64,000 bases of DNA from Eubacterium saphenum ATCC 49989 (GTDB taxonomy: Bacteria; Bacillota; Clostridia; Peptostreptococcales; Anaerovoracaceae): contig GG688422.1 of NCBI GenBank assembly GCA_000161975.1, positions 555,824 to 619,823 of the forward strand, in the 5' to 3' direction. Shown piece by piece: positions 26,187 through 34,571 of this stretch (the first letter of the stretch is position 1; each line of letters opens with the position of its first letter). The translations under genes were made by a program, and so were the position numbers. Below the pieces are notes generated by a model. The model was not told the DNA's origin. It saw only the letters and a program-made list of their open reading frames with translations, and did not search any database.

Positions 26187-26852
26187 TTAACATTGTTTGT
26201 ATTTGACAAGCTGTTTCTTAACATGTTCGGTATGCGCTCTCACATCTTCTGCTTTAAATATATATGTGCCCATAACAAAGATATCGCTACCACTTGCAGC
26301 GAGCTTCTCCGCATTGTCAAGGGTTACACCGCCATCCACTGCGATTTTAAAACCGAGATCCATATGTTTTCTTTTTTCATCCAAGGCCTTTATTTTGTTA
26401 TATGAAAGATCCAAGAATTTTTGACCGCCGAATCCGGGGTTTACCGCCATCACCAGCACCATGTCCACATCCCGGAGCACTTCATCGAGCATCACTACCG
26501 GAGTTGAAGGATTTATAGCTACTCCCGCCCTTGCGCCTGCCGACTTTATCTGATCTATAAGCCTGTTCAAGTGAACGCTTGCTTCCTCATGCACGCAGAT
26601 ATACTCCGTATTTTTTGTGATGAATTTCTCTATATATCTTTCGGGGTTTTCTATCATGAGGTGAACATCGAAAGGCATATCTGTGATTTCTGAAATCTGT
26701 CTTACGATATCAGGCCCATAACTGATATTCGGGACGAAGTGCCCGTCCATTATATCCATGTGAATGAGGTCCGCTCCGCCTTCTTCTATTTTTTTAATCT
26801 CAGACTTAAGATCCGTAAAATCGCTGGCCAATATACTGGGCGCTAATAACAT
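26187..26852 (-). CDS. rpe: Ribulose-phosphate 3-epimerase
   Basis: 221 residues, a TIM barrel with all expected motifs: APSILASDF, DLIHMDIMDGHFVPNIS (metal His and catalytic Asp), PFDVHLMIENPE, VMAVNPGFGGQKF and VDGGVTLDNA. It interconverts ribulose 5-phosphate and xylulose 5-phosphate in the pentose phosphate pathway. It follows prkC by 11 bases. In many Firmicutes rsgA lies between prkC and rpe; here it is absent. Confidence 0.96.
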   Translation of the reverse strand: MLLAPSILASDFTDLKSEIKKIEEGGADLIHMDIMDGHFVPNISYGPDIVRQISEITDMPFDVHLMIENPERYIEKFITKNTEYICVHEEASVHLNRLIDQIKSAGARAGVAINPSTPVVMLDEVLRDVDMVLVMAVNPGFGGQKFLDLSYNKIKALDEKRKHMDLGFKIAVDGGVTLDNAEKLAASGSDIFVMGTYIFKAEDVRAHTEHVKKQLVKYKQC

Positions 26853-26863
26853 ATAATTCTCCT

Positions 26864-28708
26864 TTAATTAAAATTGACGTACTGTGATTCTACTATCTTT
26901 CCATTCATCCTTATAACCACTTTAGCTCTGCCTGTAGCCTTAACCTTAACGGAAGTTCCGCCTTCACTCTTTCTTGCATATCTGTCAAGTACCGTTCGAG
27001 TGCCGTTTTTATCGCTCACCTCCACCTGAAGTCTGAACTTTCCTTTCGGCGCCTTGCTGAAATCCACCATGATGTTCTTGGTTTTTGCACTTTCACTCTT
27101 GCCTTTAGAAAGTTTTACGTAAATCGTAGTATCTTTCTTAACCTTTTCTCCCGGCTTTATAGATTGGTATGCCACCTTGTCCTTTTCCTGATCGCTCTCT
27201 ATATATCCTGAAATCGCCATTTTAAGGTCATTGCTTGCACACACTTCCTTGGCTTGAGATTCACTCATCCCCTTAAGATCCGGAACTCTCGCCTTCTCTT
27301 CCTTTTCTGATGATACCACAATCGAAATTTCTTCATCTTTTTCCGCTTTTTTACCCGCCTTAGGGGATTGCTCTATGACCGTTCCTTTATCCTTGCTTGA
27401 AGGCTTTCGCTCTATATCTCCCACCTTGAATCCCGCATCGGTTATGATTTTTTTCGCCTCTTCTTCCGTTTTTCCTACGACATTCGGAACTCTGCCGTCT
27501 TCAGGTCCCTTGCTGAGGTGCACCACAATCTCTTGCGAACCCTTAACCGTTTCTCCCGCATCAGGCTCCTGTTTTGCAATTTTACCCTTTTCAACATCGT
27601 TATCATATACTTCTTCGCCTTCTTTTAACGTATATTTAGTGTTCTTTATAGCCTCTTTTGCCTCTTCTATCGTTTTACCTTTAAGATCCGGTATTTTATT
27701 TTCAGAACTCGAAAATCCGCCTGAAACTGCAAATATTATCGCAGCGAGCAGGGCAACCGCGGCTATACCTGCAATAATGTATTTTTTCTTATTGTTTTTT
27801 TTGCTTTTTTTCTTCAAAGGTCCCTCTTCTCTCTTTCGCACTGCCCCTTCATTCATCGGTTTTTCACGTTTCTGATGCATTACCCCTTGTTCAAGCATCG
27901 TTTGGACTTCGAGCAAGTCTTCAAATAATTCGTCTGCCGTTTCGTATCGATCGGTTTGTCTTTTTTGAAGTGCCTTGTTTATCACGTCTATCAAAGGTTT
28001 CGGCACCCCGCTTATTACGGATTCTATAGGTTTCGGCTCTTCTCCGATGTGCTTTATCGCAATATCCAATGCACTTTTTCCATCGAACGGCACCCTTCCT
28101 GTAATCATTTCATACATTACAACGCCAAACGAATATATATCGGATCTTTCGTTTATGTTCTTGCCGTTCGCCTGTTCAGGGGAGAAGTAGTGCGCAGAGC
28201 CCATTATCACCGCCTCCGTGTTTTTTTCGTTGCTGCTCTTATCCATTGCCCTTGCTATACCGAAGTCCGTAATCTTTGCGACTCCCTCTGAATTTATCAA
28301 GATGTTATGTGGCTTTATATCTCTATGTATTATCTTGTTTTGATGCGCAAATGCGAGGGCGTTTACCACCTGTATGGCTATGTCAACGACGGCTTTGGGC
28401 TTCATTGGTCCTCTATCTATAAGATCACTAAGCAGTTTTCCTTCTACAAGTTCCATTACCATGTAATACACATCGCCTTCTCTTCCTACATCGTATATGG
28501 ATACAATGTTTGGATGGCTGAGTTTGGCTGCAGCCCTGGATTCTCTTACAAAGCTGTCTATGAAATTTCTGTTATGCGTAAATTCCGGTTTCAGCATTTT
28601 TATAGCTACGTTTCTCTTGAGCAGACGGCACTTTGCTTTGTACACGACCGCCATACCGCCTTCGCCTATCTTCTCATGTATTTCGTATCTACCAGCCAGG
28701 ATCTTCAT
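26864..28708 (-). CDS. prkC: PASTA-domain Ser/Thr protein kinase (PrkC/Stk)
   Basis: 614 residues. The N-terminal Hanks-type kinase has the glycine loop GEGGMAVVY (15-23), Lys37, HRDIKPHN with catalytic Asp130, and the DFG at 148-150. A Lys-rich juxtamembrane stretch and one transmembrane helix (about 313-333) lead to three extracellular PASTA repeats, starting at PDLKGKTIEEA, VPNVVGKTEEEA and VPDLKGMSESQA. A final beta-rich domain of about 70 residues follows. It senses muropeptides or lipid II and controls growth and wall synthesis. It is encoded next to its phosphatase, with a 9-base gap. Confidence 0.96.
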   Translation of the reverse strand: MKILAGRYEIHEKIGEGGMAVVYKAKCRLLKRNVAIKMLKPEFTHNRNFIDSFVRESRAAAKLSHPNIVSIYDVGREGDVYYMVMELVEGKLLSDLIDRGPMKPKAVVDIAIQVVNALAFAHQNKIIHRDIKPHNILINSEGVAKITDFGIARAMDKSSNEKNTEAVIMGSAHYFSPEQANGKNINERSDIYSFGVVMYEMITGRVPFDGKSALDIAIKHIGEEPKPIESVISGVPKPLIDVINKALQKRQTDRYETADELFEDLLEVQTMLEQGVMHQKREKPMNEGAVRKREEGPLKKKSKKNNKKKYIIAGIAAVALLAAIIFAVSGGFSSSENKIPDLKGKTIEEAKEAIKNTKYTLKEGEEVYDNDVEKGKIAKQEPDAGETVKGSQEIVVHLSKGPEDGRVPNVVGKTEEEAKKIITDAGFKVGDIERKPSSKDKGTVIEQSPKAGKKAEKDEEISIVVSSEKEEKARVPDLKGMSESQAKEVCASNDLKMAISGYIESDQEKDKVAYQSIKPGEKVKKDTTIYVKLSKGKSESAKTKNIMVDFSKAPKGKFRLQVEVSDKNGTRTVLDRYARKSEGGTSVKVKATGRAKVVIRMNGKIVESQYVNFN

Positions 28709-28717
28709 AACTTCCCC

Positions 28718-29446
28718 CTATTTTTTTATACACATCACCGTTATATTATCTCTGCCACCGTTCTTATTCGCCTCACACACCAAGGCTTTACAAGCACTGT
28801 TCATGTCGTTTAATTGTGATAATATTTCTTCTATTTTGTCATCCCCTACTTCATCATACAAACCGTCGCTACAGAGCATCACCACATCTCCTTCACCTAA
28901 AAATGCCGTGAAAAAGTCCGGATGAACGTCCTTATATGCTCCTATAGCCCTCGTTATATAGGCTCGCTTTTCATGCGTTTTCGCTTCCGTTTTGGAGATA
29001 GCGCCTCTTTTTATAAGTTCGTTTACATACGTATGATCTTCGGTTATTTGCTTTATTTTATTGCCGTGATAGAGGTAAGCCCTACTGTCGCCTACATTTG
29101 CAATGAGAACCTCATCTCCTGATATATAAGCGACCAAAAGAGTGGTCGCCATTCCTCTGTGCGCAATGTCTCTTTTGCCCAAGGTTATTATCTCTTCGTT
29201 TACTCTGTCTATGCAGATTGCCAAAAGTTCCTTTGCTTGGTGAAGGGTAATATTTTTGTTCTTGCTTATTACGTAGCTTGCCATCTGAGCTATTCCGTCT
29301 GTAGCCAATTTACTTGCAACTTCACCCGCTTTTTCACTGCTTACTCCGTCAGCCACTATATATAGTCCGATGGCGGGCATGGCAATATAAGAATCTTCAT
29401 TGCTGTTTCTTCTCTTCCCAATGTCGTTATAATATCCCACATCCAT
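28718..29446 (-). CDS. prpC: PP2C-type Ser/Thr phosphatase (PrpC/Stp)
   Basis: 242 residues with the PPM-family motifs: GKRRNSNEDSYI (metal Asp), LYIVADGVSSEKAGEVAS, ATTLLVAYI, VANVGDSRAYLY, MLCSDGLYDEV and the C-terminal GGRDNITVM. It removes phosphates placed by the adjacent PASTA kinase. Its ATG shares one base with the rsmB TGA stop, so the genes are translationally coupled. The DG of the second motif is followed by VSSEKAGE, where many members have MGGHxAGE. Confidence 0.95.
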   Translation of the reverse strand: MDVGYYNDIGKRRNSNEDSYIAMPAIGLYIVADGVSSEKAGEVASKLATDGIAQMASYVISKNKNITLHQAKELLAICIDRVNEEIITLGKRDIAHRGMATTLLVAYISGDEVLIANVGDSRAYLYHGNKIKQITEDHTYVNELIKRGAISKTEAKTHEKRAYITRAIGAYKDVHPDFFTAFLGEGDVVMLCSDGLYDEVGDDKIEEILSQLNDMNSACKALVCEANKNGGRDNITVMCIKK

Positions 29447-30831
29447 CAGCTACCTCTTTTCAGGTCTGCAAAGAAAAATCCGTCCGTACCGTCTTTCTCC
29501 GGCGTGTACTGCCTGTATTGCAATAATTTAAATTCACTATGCCTTTTTAAAAAAGCATCTATGTTGTCCATGTTCTCCTTTTGAAATATTGAGCAAGTCA
29601 TATATACTAAGTGATCTTCGTCATTCATAAGTTCCGCTCCTCGATCCAGCAATGTCCTCTGTAATTTTACAAGGTCGGCAAGCTTAGTATCCTCTCCTGC
29701 ATATTTTATTTCAGGTCTTCGCCTTACGGTACCGCTTCCCGTACAGGGAACATCTAAAATCACATATTTAATTGTATCATATAGGCGACAATGTTTATCT
29801 AAATTATTCTCGTCAAATAAATCGTTCACGCCAATATTCACCTTGTGCCCGAGCCTTTTCGCCTCATCTTTCAGCTGCAATATCTTATGTTCATATTTAT
29901 CCATCGATATTACTTCAACGTTTTTGCATTGCTCGATAATTGCAAAAGTTTTTCCGCCTCTTCCGCAGCAAAGGTCAAGAACCTTACAGTCCTTAATATC
30001 CAAAGCCTCTATAGCCAGCTGCGATGACTCATCCTGCACGCTGAAATATCCCTTTTTATAAAGCTCCGTATCGAAAATACCGCTCCCCTTTACGTTGATT
30101 GCGCCTTCAGCCCTACCGGGAAGCGCCTCAATCCCGAGCTCATTAATTTTCTCTACAAGTTCTTCCCCCGTTATCTTTTTAAGGTTTGTTCTGATACACA
30201 GCGGAGCCTTTTCATTCCCACATTGCAATACGCTCTCTTCAGCTCCATATTCCGGCACTTGATCCGCCGTATCTCTATCGTTTATGGCTTTTTGTACCGA
30301 CAAATTCGCAGGAAGTTTTTTATTACAAGAATTATTTGCTTCATCGTTTGTAATTTCACGCACAAACCATAAAGGATACGAATACTTCACGGACAATCTT
30401 TCAATATAAGATAAATCATTTATGCTATCTTCTATCTCTTGTCTTTTCCTAATATAGCCTCTTAAAATCGCATTTATTAAACCAACCTTGTTTTTCACAA
30501 GCTTCTTGGCAATTGCAATCGTTTCATTCACGGCGGCATAGTCCGGCACCGAGTCCATGTAATCCAGTTGATATAGCCCAAGCCTTAAAAGTATTCTGTC
30601 TTTGAGTTTTATTCGAGCCTTCTTATCCTTAAGATGGTTCATAGCATGATCCAGTTTGATATTTAATTTGAGCGTGCCGAAAACAAGCTCTCTTACAAAT
30701 GCCGCTTCCCTAGCTGAAAGCCCTTTTGTACTTTCTTCAAACGCAACATTCGAATACTTGCCCTTTTCTATATTATACAAAGCCCAAAACGCAGCCAACC
30801 TTTTTTTATCGTGCGTTTCCATTACGCCCAT
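29446..30831 (-). CDS. rsmB: 16S rRNA (cytosine967-C5)-methyltransferase
   Basis: 461 residues. The N-terminal NusB-like RNA-binding domain (1-140, with REAAFVRELVFGTLKLNIKLD) is followed by the Rossmann methyltransferase: FSVQDESSQLAIEAL, VLDLCCGRGGKTFAI (SAM loop), ILDVPCTGSGTVRRRPEIKY (catalytic Cys motif) and YMTCSIFQKEN (second Cys). The chosen ATG at 30831 has only a weak AAAAGAA upstream; GGAGG lies 14 bases away. It is the first gene of the rsmB-prpC-prkC-rpe operon. Confidence 0.93.
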   Translation of the reverse strand: MGVMETHDKKRLAAFWALYNIEKGKYSNVAFEESTKGLSAREAAFVRELVFGTLKLNIKLDHAMNHLKDKKARIKLKDRILLRLGLYQLDYMDSVPDYAAVNETIAIAKKLVKNKVGLINAILRGYIRKRQEIEDSINDLSYIERLSVKYSYPLWFVREITNDEANNSCNKKLPANLSVQKAINDRDTADQVPEYGAEESVLQCGNEKAPLCIRTNLKKITGEELVEKINELGIEALPGRAEGAINVKGSGIFDTELYKKGYFSVQDESSQLAIEALDIKDCKVLDLCCGRGGKTFAIIEQCKNVEVISMDKYEHKILQLKDEAKRLGHKVNIGVNDLFDENNLDKHCRLYDTIKYVILDVPCTGSGTVRRRPEIKYAGEDTKLADLVKLQRTLLDRGAELMNDEDHLVYMTCSIFQKENMDNIDAFLKRHSEFKLLQYRQYTPEKDGTDGFFFADLKRGS

Positions 30832-30902
30832 TTCTTTTAAAACGTCCTCCTCTCTTCGCTATTTGCATGATATCATTATACATCATTAATGTGATGCGAT
30901 AA

Positions 30903-31063
30903 TAAACAACGTTTACGGTGTTGAAAAGGATGGTATAAATCTCTCCGTGGAGAAAATATCGAAATGTTGTAAACAGTATTTGCAGTGTTGAGAAGAATGA
31001 TGTTCACGAAAAAATATCGAAATGTTGTAAACAACGTTTGCAGTATTGAGGAGGATAGTTGAT
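30903..31063 (+). repeat. Three-copy leader repeat upstream of the flavodoxin-like gene
   Basis: Three imperfect copies begin with TAAACA at 30903, 30970 and 31028 (spacings 67 and 58 bases). Each copy runs TAAACA-(AC or GT)-GTTT/ATTT, then GCAG or ACGG, TGTTGA or TATTGA and a purine-rich Shine-Dalgarno-like block (AAAAGGA, AGAAGAA, GAGGAGGA). The first two end in ATATCGAAATGTTG. The last copy supplies the working GGAGGA for the ATG at 31064. The first copy contains the small palindrome TAAAC-AAC-GTTTA. This looks like tandem duplication of a promoter/leader or of operator sites. Confidence 0.75.
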
Positions 31064-31510
31064 ATGAAAAAGACAATAATAATTTATGAATCCGTTCATC
31101 ATAAGAATACAGAAAAAGTAGTAAATTATATTTCGAAGCAGCTGCCGATTGAGGTTTGCAAATTGCAAGACACAAGCAATTTGGATTTAAAAGAATTTGA
31201 CTTAATTATTCTTGCTTCGGGCATTTATTACAACAAGCTTCATAAAAGGATACTTGAGTGGCTGGAAAGCGCAGATATTAGTAATAAAGAAATAGGAATA
31301 CTATATACTTGCGGTTTCAGGTATATGGATTTTTCGAAAAAAACAAGCAAATACATTGTAGACAAGGGCGGAAAGTATATTGGTAATTGTTGGTGTCGAG
31401 GCTACGACACATATGGTTTGCTGGCTAAAATCGGTGGCATTGCAAAAGGTCACCCGAACAACCAAGACCTTAATAATATCAAAACACAAATTGAAAGCTG
31501 GATGGTATAA
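31064..31510 (+). CDS. Flavodoxin-domain protein
   Basis: 148 residues; the start is the ATG at 31064 because GGAGGA lies eight bases upstream. The N-terminus KKTIIIYESVHHKNTEKVVNYI is the FMN-phosphate loop region of flavodoxin-like proteins, and FDLIILASGIYYNKLHKRI and IGILYTCGF follow the flavodoxin fold. No ferredoxin or hydrolase domain is attached. The substrate or partner is unknown; the protein probably carries electrons or binds FMN. It is one of only two plus-strand genes in the window and sits alone between rsmB and small hypothetical genes, so it may be a recent insertion. Confidence 0.8.
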   Translation: MKKTIIIYESVHHKNTEKVVNYISKQLPIEVCKLQDTSNLDLKEFDLIILASGIYYNKLHKRILEWLESADISNKEIGILYTCGFRYMDFSKKTSKYIVDKGGKYIGNCWCRGYDTYGLLAKIGGIAKGHPNNQDLNNIKTQIESWMV

Positions 31511-31613
31511 AAATTTATTTCGCTTTCGATATCGCAAATCTGATTTTTTATCAGCTGCTTGTCATTTACCTTGGTTTTACTCCCAATTTATAAAATAAAA
31601 ATCAACCTCACCT

Positions 31614-32051
31614 TTAATAAAGGTGCTTTTCAAGCGAACCTCTCACCTTATTTTCCTCATATGTTTTCAACTTTACAGCTATAAATACCCCCGCCACTAT
31701 TATAAGCAAATGCGGTACTGCCAGATATAAAATTTCATATTCATATATCATCCCCACTGTTACTACAGACTGGAATAGCAATGCTACAATATACAACAAT
31801 CCCATCAAAATTTTAACAAATATATTTTTCAGAAAAATCACGATAGAAAAAAAAGCTAACGCGACGTAAAAAGGGACAATAAAAAAAGGTGATGTTATAA
31901 GTGTAGTATATATTTTAGGAAGATCATCTTCGTTCAAACCCATAAGCCCAAAATATCCAATTAAAACCAAATAATATGCACAAGGCAACACAAAAGTAAA
32001 GAAAACAAATAATATTTTTTGTGTTTTACTCCTTGAATTGCTTGTCTGCAT
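31614..32051 (-). CDS. Small four-helix membrane protein, unknown
   Basis: 145 residues with four hydrophobic segments, at about 11-35, 50-75, 78-98 and 105-127, and a charged C-terminal tail. The ATG at 32051 has no Shine-Dalgarno of its own; an in-frame stop precedes it immediately. A strong GGGGGATGG lies instead before an ATG at 32080 in another frame (see the overlapping leader ORF). Either translation of this gene depends on that leader, or a frameshift separates the true N-terminus. I do not recognise the family. Confidence 0.6.
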   Translation of the reverse strand: MQTSNSRSKTQKILFVFFTFVLPCAYYLVLIGYFGLMGLNEDDLPKIYTTLITSPFFIVPFYVALAFFSIVIFLKNIFVKILMGLLYIVALLFQSVVTVGMIYEYEILYLAVPHLLIIVAGVFIAVKLKTYEENKVRGSLEKHLY

Positions 32052-32080
32052 TTATATATTTTTTTGATTATCTTCTGCAT
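31961..32080 (-). CDS. Possible overlapping 39-residue leader ORF
   Basis: From the ATG at 32080, seven bases after GGGGGATGG, an open frame of 39 codons starts with a basic MQKIIKKIYKCRQ and turns hydrophobic. It overlaps the start of the membrane-protein gene at 32051 in another frame. The same arrangement precedes the neighbouring gene at 32695. It could be a translated leader or the original N-terminus of a frameshifted gene. The short length makes coding status uncertain. Confidence 0.25.
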   Translation of the reverse strand: MQKIIKKIYKCRQAIQGVKHKKYYLFSLLLCCLVHIIWF

Positions 32081-32164
32081 GAAAACCATCCCCCTGACCT
32101 TGTTTCTATACTCGCTCTGATTTTATACTTAATGTTAGCACAAAATTACATCGCCTCAACATGA

Positions 32165-32695
32165 TTACTTTTCTACCTTGCTGTAGTACCAAAGGTTGTT
32201 TTCCGGCTTATTTACCTTATACTTTTTGATATTTTTAGCAAAAATGAAGAAATAATCAGGTTTTCTTTTTACAACGCCACAGGTTCTTGGTTTTTCTATT
32301 ATATACGCATATATTTTGCCATCCACGTATAACTTATAATCCCCATCATCGTCTCTTTCCCAAGTTCCTGCGGTTATTTTCGTCCCATTCATCTCCAAGC
32401 CGTCTTTGTAAACAAAATTATTTTGTTTAGGATTCAAATCTAAATTCCATTCTTTTTTATAATATTTTGTATCAATATCTTTATCATATAAACTCAATCT
32501 GAACCCTTGCCCCTCCCCGGTTGCAGAAACACTACTTTCAAAAGAACCTATATCACGAGACATTAAATCCTTGATGTTCTTATTATGATTTATAATCTTT
32601 ACAGAAACAACCGCCCCTATTAACAATATCAACACAAGCCAAAATATGAGAATCTTTTTACCTCTAGAATTTTTCTTAGTTTCTTGTTTTAACAT
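32165..32695 (-). CDS. Single-pass membrane-anchored protein, unknown
   Basis: 176 residues: a basic cytoplasmic start (KKNSRGKK), one transmembrane segment (about 15-33), then an extracellular polar domain rich in Asp, Lys and Tyr with no cysteine pattern or lipobox. Only one cysteine (in PRTCGVVKR) lies outside. The ATG at 32695 is preceded by only AGG; it overlaps the stop of a short leader ORF (TTATGTTAA), which suggests termination-reinitiation. No family recognised. Together with the gene at 31614 it forms a small accessory pair between rsmB and the S9/L13 operon. Confidence 0.65.
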   Translation of the reverse strand: MLKQETKKNSRGKKILIFWLVLILLIGAVVSVKIINHNKNIKDLMSRDIGSFESSVSATGEGQGFRLSLYDKDIDTKYYKKEWNLDLNPKQNNFVYKDGLEMNGTKITAGTWERDDDGDYKLYVDGKIYAYIIEKPRTCGVVKRKPDYFFIFAKNIKKYKVNKPENNLWYYSKVEK

Positions 32696-32721
32696 AACCT
32701 ATCGTATACTATCCTTTTCAT
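32689..32721 (-). CDS. Possible 10-residue leader peptide
   Basis: GGGGGTGG lies seven bases upstream of an ATG at 32721 that encodes MKRIVYDRLC and stops at TAA, overlapping the ATG of the membrane-anchored protein gene by seven bases. The main gene lacks a good ribosome site, so coupled reinitiation is plausible. Not verifiable from one sequence. Confidence 0.3.
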   Translation of the reverse strand: MKRIVYDRLC

Positions 32722-32854
32722 TAAAATTCCACCCCCAGCTTGTCGCTAATTGTACCATTCAAAAATTTGCATGTCAAAACATAACTAATTTTACCTCATC
32801 TAATTTGTTGACGAATATAATCAAAGTGGACTTTTACTTTTTTCATCCCTAATT

Positions 32855-32880
32855 AAAGAGGGCGCATATGCGCCCTCTTT
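32855..32880 (-). terminator. Terminator of the rplM-rpsI operon
   Basis: A perfect 26-base palindrome (AAAGAGGGCGCAT and its complement) lies 22 bases after the rpsI stop. The GC-rich stem is followed on the minus strand by TTTAATT, a modest T-run. The upper stem would open into a small loop around CATATG. Confidence 0.85.
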
Positions 32881-32902
32881 TAGTAAGTTATTTAAACAAG
32901 TG

Positions 32903-33298
32903 TTATCTCTTAGAGAATTGGCTTGCCTTTCTGGCTTTTTTAAGCCCATACTTTTTACGTTCTTTTGCTCTGGCATCTCTTGTCAAAAAGCCTGCCGATT
33001 TCAATGATGCTCTGTATGCTTCTCTATCCGCTTCACAAAGCGCTCTTGATATACCGTGCCTTAAAGCCCCGGCTTGTCCTGTCATTCCACCGCCATGAAC
33101 CTTTGCAATTACATCGAACTTGCCTTCGCAGCCCGCAACCTCAAAAGGTCTTTTCGCTTCTCTTGAAATTATCTCCATTGGGAAATATTCTTCAAGCTTC
33201 TTATCATTTACAGTTATATTCCCCTTGCCTTTTATCAATCTTACCCTTGCAACGGAAGATTTCCTGCGACCTGTGCCTCTATATTGTACCTTTGCCAT
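32903..33298 (-). CDS. rpsI: 30S ribosomal protein S9
   Basis: 131 residues; MAKVQYRGTGRRKSSVARVRL at the start, GGGMTGQAGALRHGISRAL in the middle and the conserved KKYGLKKARKASQFSKR tail, whose last residues reach the P-site tRNA. It follows rplM by 12 bases, the universal L13-S9 pair. Confidence 0.98.
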   Translation of the reverse strand: MAKVQYRGTGRRKSSVARVRLIKGKGNITVNDKKLEEYFPMEIISREAKRPFEVAGCEGKFDVIAKVHGGGMTGQAGALRHGISRALCEADREAYRASLKSAGFLTRDARAKERKKYGLKKARKASQFSKR

Positions 33299-33310
33299 TT
33301 ATATCCTCCT

Positions 33311-33739
33311 TTAAATTTCCAACTTCTCAGGTTTCTGTGCACTATGATCGTGCTCAGCTCCCTTGTACACCCTTAATTTTTTAAGCATCTGCCTTCCTAA
33401 TTTTCCCTTAGGCAGCATTCCTTTCACTGCATGAATCATAACATCTTCAGGTTTTTCTTCAAGCATTTTTTCAAGGGTAACGGTCTTCAATCCGCCGGGA
33501 TATCCACTATGACGCTTGTACTCTTTATCCTCTAATTTCTTTCCTGTTACCTTCACCTTTTCCGCATGGATAACAACCACATAATCTCCGCAGTCAACGT
33601 GCGGTGTAAAAATAGGCTTGTGCTTTCCTCTCAGCATGCTTGCAATCTTTGAGCTAAGCCTTCCTAATGTCTTATCCGTTGCATCAACAAGATACCATTT
33701 TCTTTCTACCTCGTGAGGTTTTTGAACATATGAACTCAT
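33311..33739 (-). CDS. rplM: 50S ribosomal protein L13
   Basis: 142 residues with L13 motifs: KWYLVDATDKTLGRLSSKIA, LRGKHKPIFTPHVDCGDYVVV, KRHSGYPGGLK and MLPKGKLGRQMLKKLRVY. L13 is an early-assembly large-subunit protein. It leads the L13-S9 operon. In B. subtilis an L13 leader RNA regulates this operon; the roughly 65 bases between the promoter's likely start and this ATG show no clear match to me. Confidence 0.98.
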   Translation of the reverse strand: MSSYVQKPHEVERKWYLVDATDKTLGRLSSKIASMLRGKHKPIFTPHVDCGDYVVVIHAEKVKVTGKKLEDKEYKRHSGYPGGLKTVTLEKMLEEKPEDVMIHAVKGMLPKGKLGRQMLKKLRVYKGAEHDHSAQKPEKLEI

Positions 33740-33805
33740 ATCTTTCCTTTCTACCTACTAAAATCACTAAGGATCCGTTTCGGTCTCAATAAACAAGCAC
33801 TATAG

Positions 33806-33835
33806 ATTCTAACACAACAGCTACAGCAAAATCAA
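33806..33835 (-). promoter_or_regulatory. Probable promoter of rplM-rpsI
   Basis: The minus strand shows -35 TTGATT (33830-33835), an 18-base spacer and -10 TAGAAT (33806-33811), about 65 bases upstream of the rplM start. Confidence 0.55.
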
Positions 33836-33854
33836 ACACGCTATTACTAATCGC

Positions 33855-33870
33855 CCCAAAGTACTTTGGG
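33855..33870. repeat. Perfect 16-bp palindrome between vanY-like gene and rplM promoter
   Basis: CCCAAAGTACTTTGGG is perfectly self-complementary with no loop. It lies about 20 bases upstream of the rplM -35 box and 41 bases past the carboxypeptidase stop. No T-run follows, so it is not a normal terminator. It could be a dimeric-repressor site or a weak transcript end. Confidence 0.45.
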
Positions 33871-33911
33871 AGACCCGTAGCCCCATTTCCTTTAAAACAT
33901 CACAATTTATA

Positions 33912-34571
33912 TCAATTCAGTTTTACATATTCTTCAAGACATAAATTTTCTCTCTTCATAATTGCCGCAGCTTCTTTCCCTACATATCTAAAATGCCATG
34001 GCTCATATATTATCCCTGTTATTTTTTTCTTTTCTTTCGGAAATCTTAGTATAAATCCATACTTATATGAATTGTCTTTTAACCACTTGTATAATATTGA
34101 CGCATCACTTTGCATACTATTGATGTCGACAGCAAGTCCCGTTTGATGCTCACTCATTCCGGGTCTTTGAACAACTAATTCTCCTCGCTTTACAGCATCA
34201 TGTAAAGAAACCCCTTTTTCATCAAGCCGATTCATTTCTTCTTCCCACAATTCATTCTGCTCTTCCCAACTTCTATATCCTGAGCCCACAGTGATACTTA
34301 TTCCTTGTTTTCGTGCATCATCAAACATCGACTGCAGATGAGGATATATCCGCTTACTAACCTTCACCCCATTTGCCAATTTAACACATTTCGGTTTATA
34401 TTCTTTGTCAAGATAATACTCATTATTAATAAGTACTGTTTTCCAATTATTTCTATCAATCGTAATTTTTTTTGCAAAAAATGTCCCATAATTATAATAT
34501 CTATATGCACATAAAGAGCTTGCCATTGCTAAGCAAATTCCAATAATTACTATACATATTTTTTTGAGCAT
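33912..34571 (-). CDS. D-alanyl-D-alanine carboxypeptidase, M15 (VanY/DacB type)
   Basis: 219 residues. An N-terminal hydrophobic segment (about 4-20) serves as signal anchor. The M15 zinc peptidase motifs are present: SGYRSWEEQNELW, GMSEHQTGLAVDI (zinc His and Asp) and EPWHFRYVG (catalytic Glu region and zinc His). It removes the terminal D-Ala from peptidoglycan stem peptides outside the cell. The ATG has AGGAG nine bases upstream. No van resistance genes are adjacent, so a wall-remodelling role is more likely than glycopeptide resistance. Confidence 0.9.
   Translation of the reverse strand: MLKKICIVIIGICLAMASSLCAYRYYNYGTFFAKKITIDRNNWKTVLINNEYYLDKEYKPKCVKLANGVKVSKRIYPHLQSMFDDARKQGISITVGSGYRSWEEQNELWEEEMNRLDEKGVSLHDAVKRGELVVQRPGMSEHQTGLAVDINSMQSDASILYKWLKDNSYKYGFILRFPKEKKKITGIIYEPWHFRYVGKEAAAIMKRENLCLEEYVKLN

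Noticed and set aside
33740..33805. L13 leader RNA as in B. subtilis
   Set aside because: The interval is short and no convincing hairpin arrangement matching that element could be seen.
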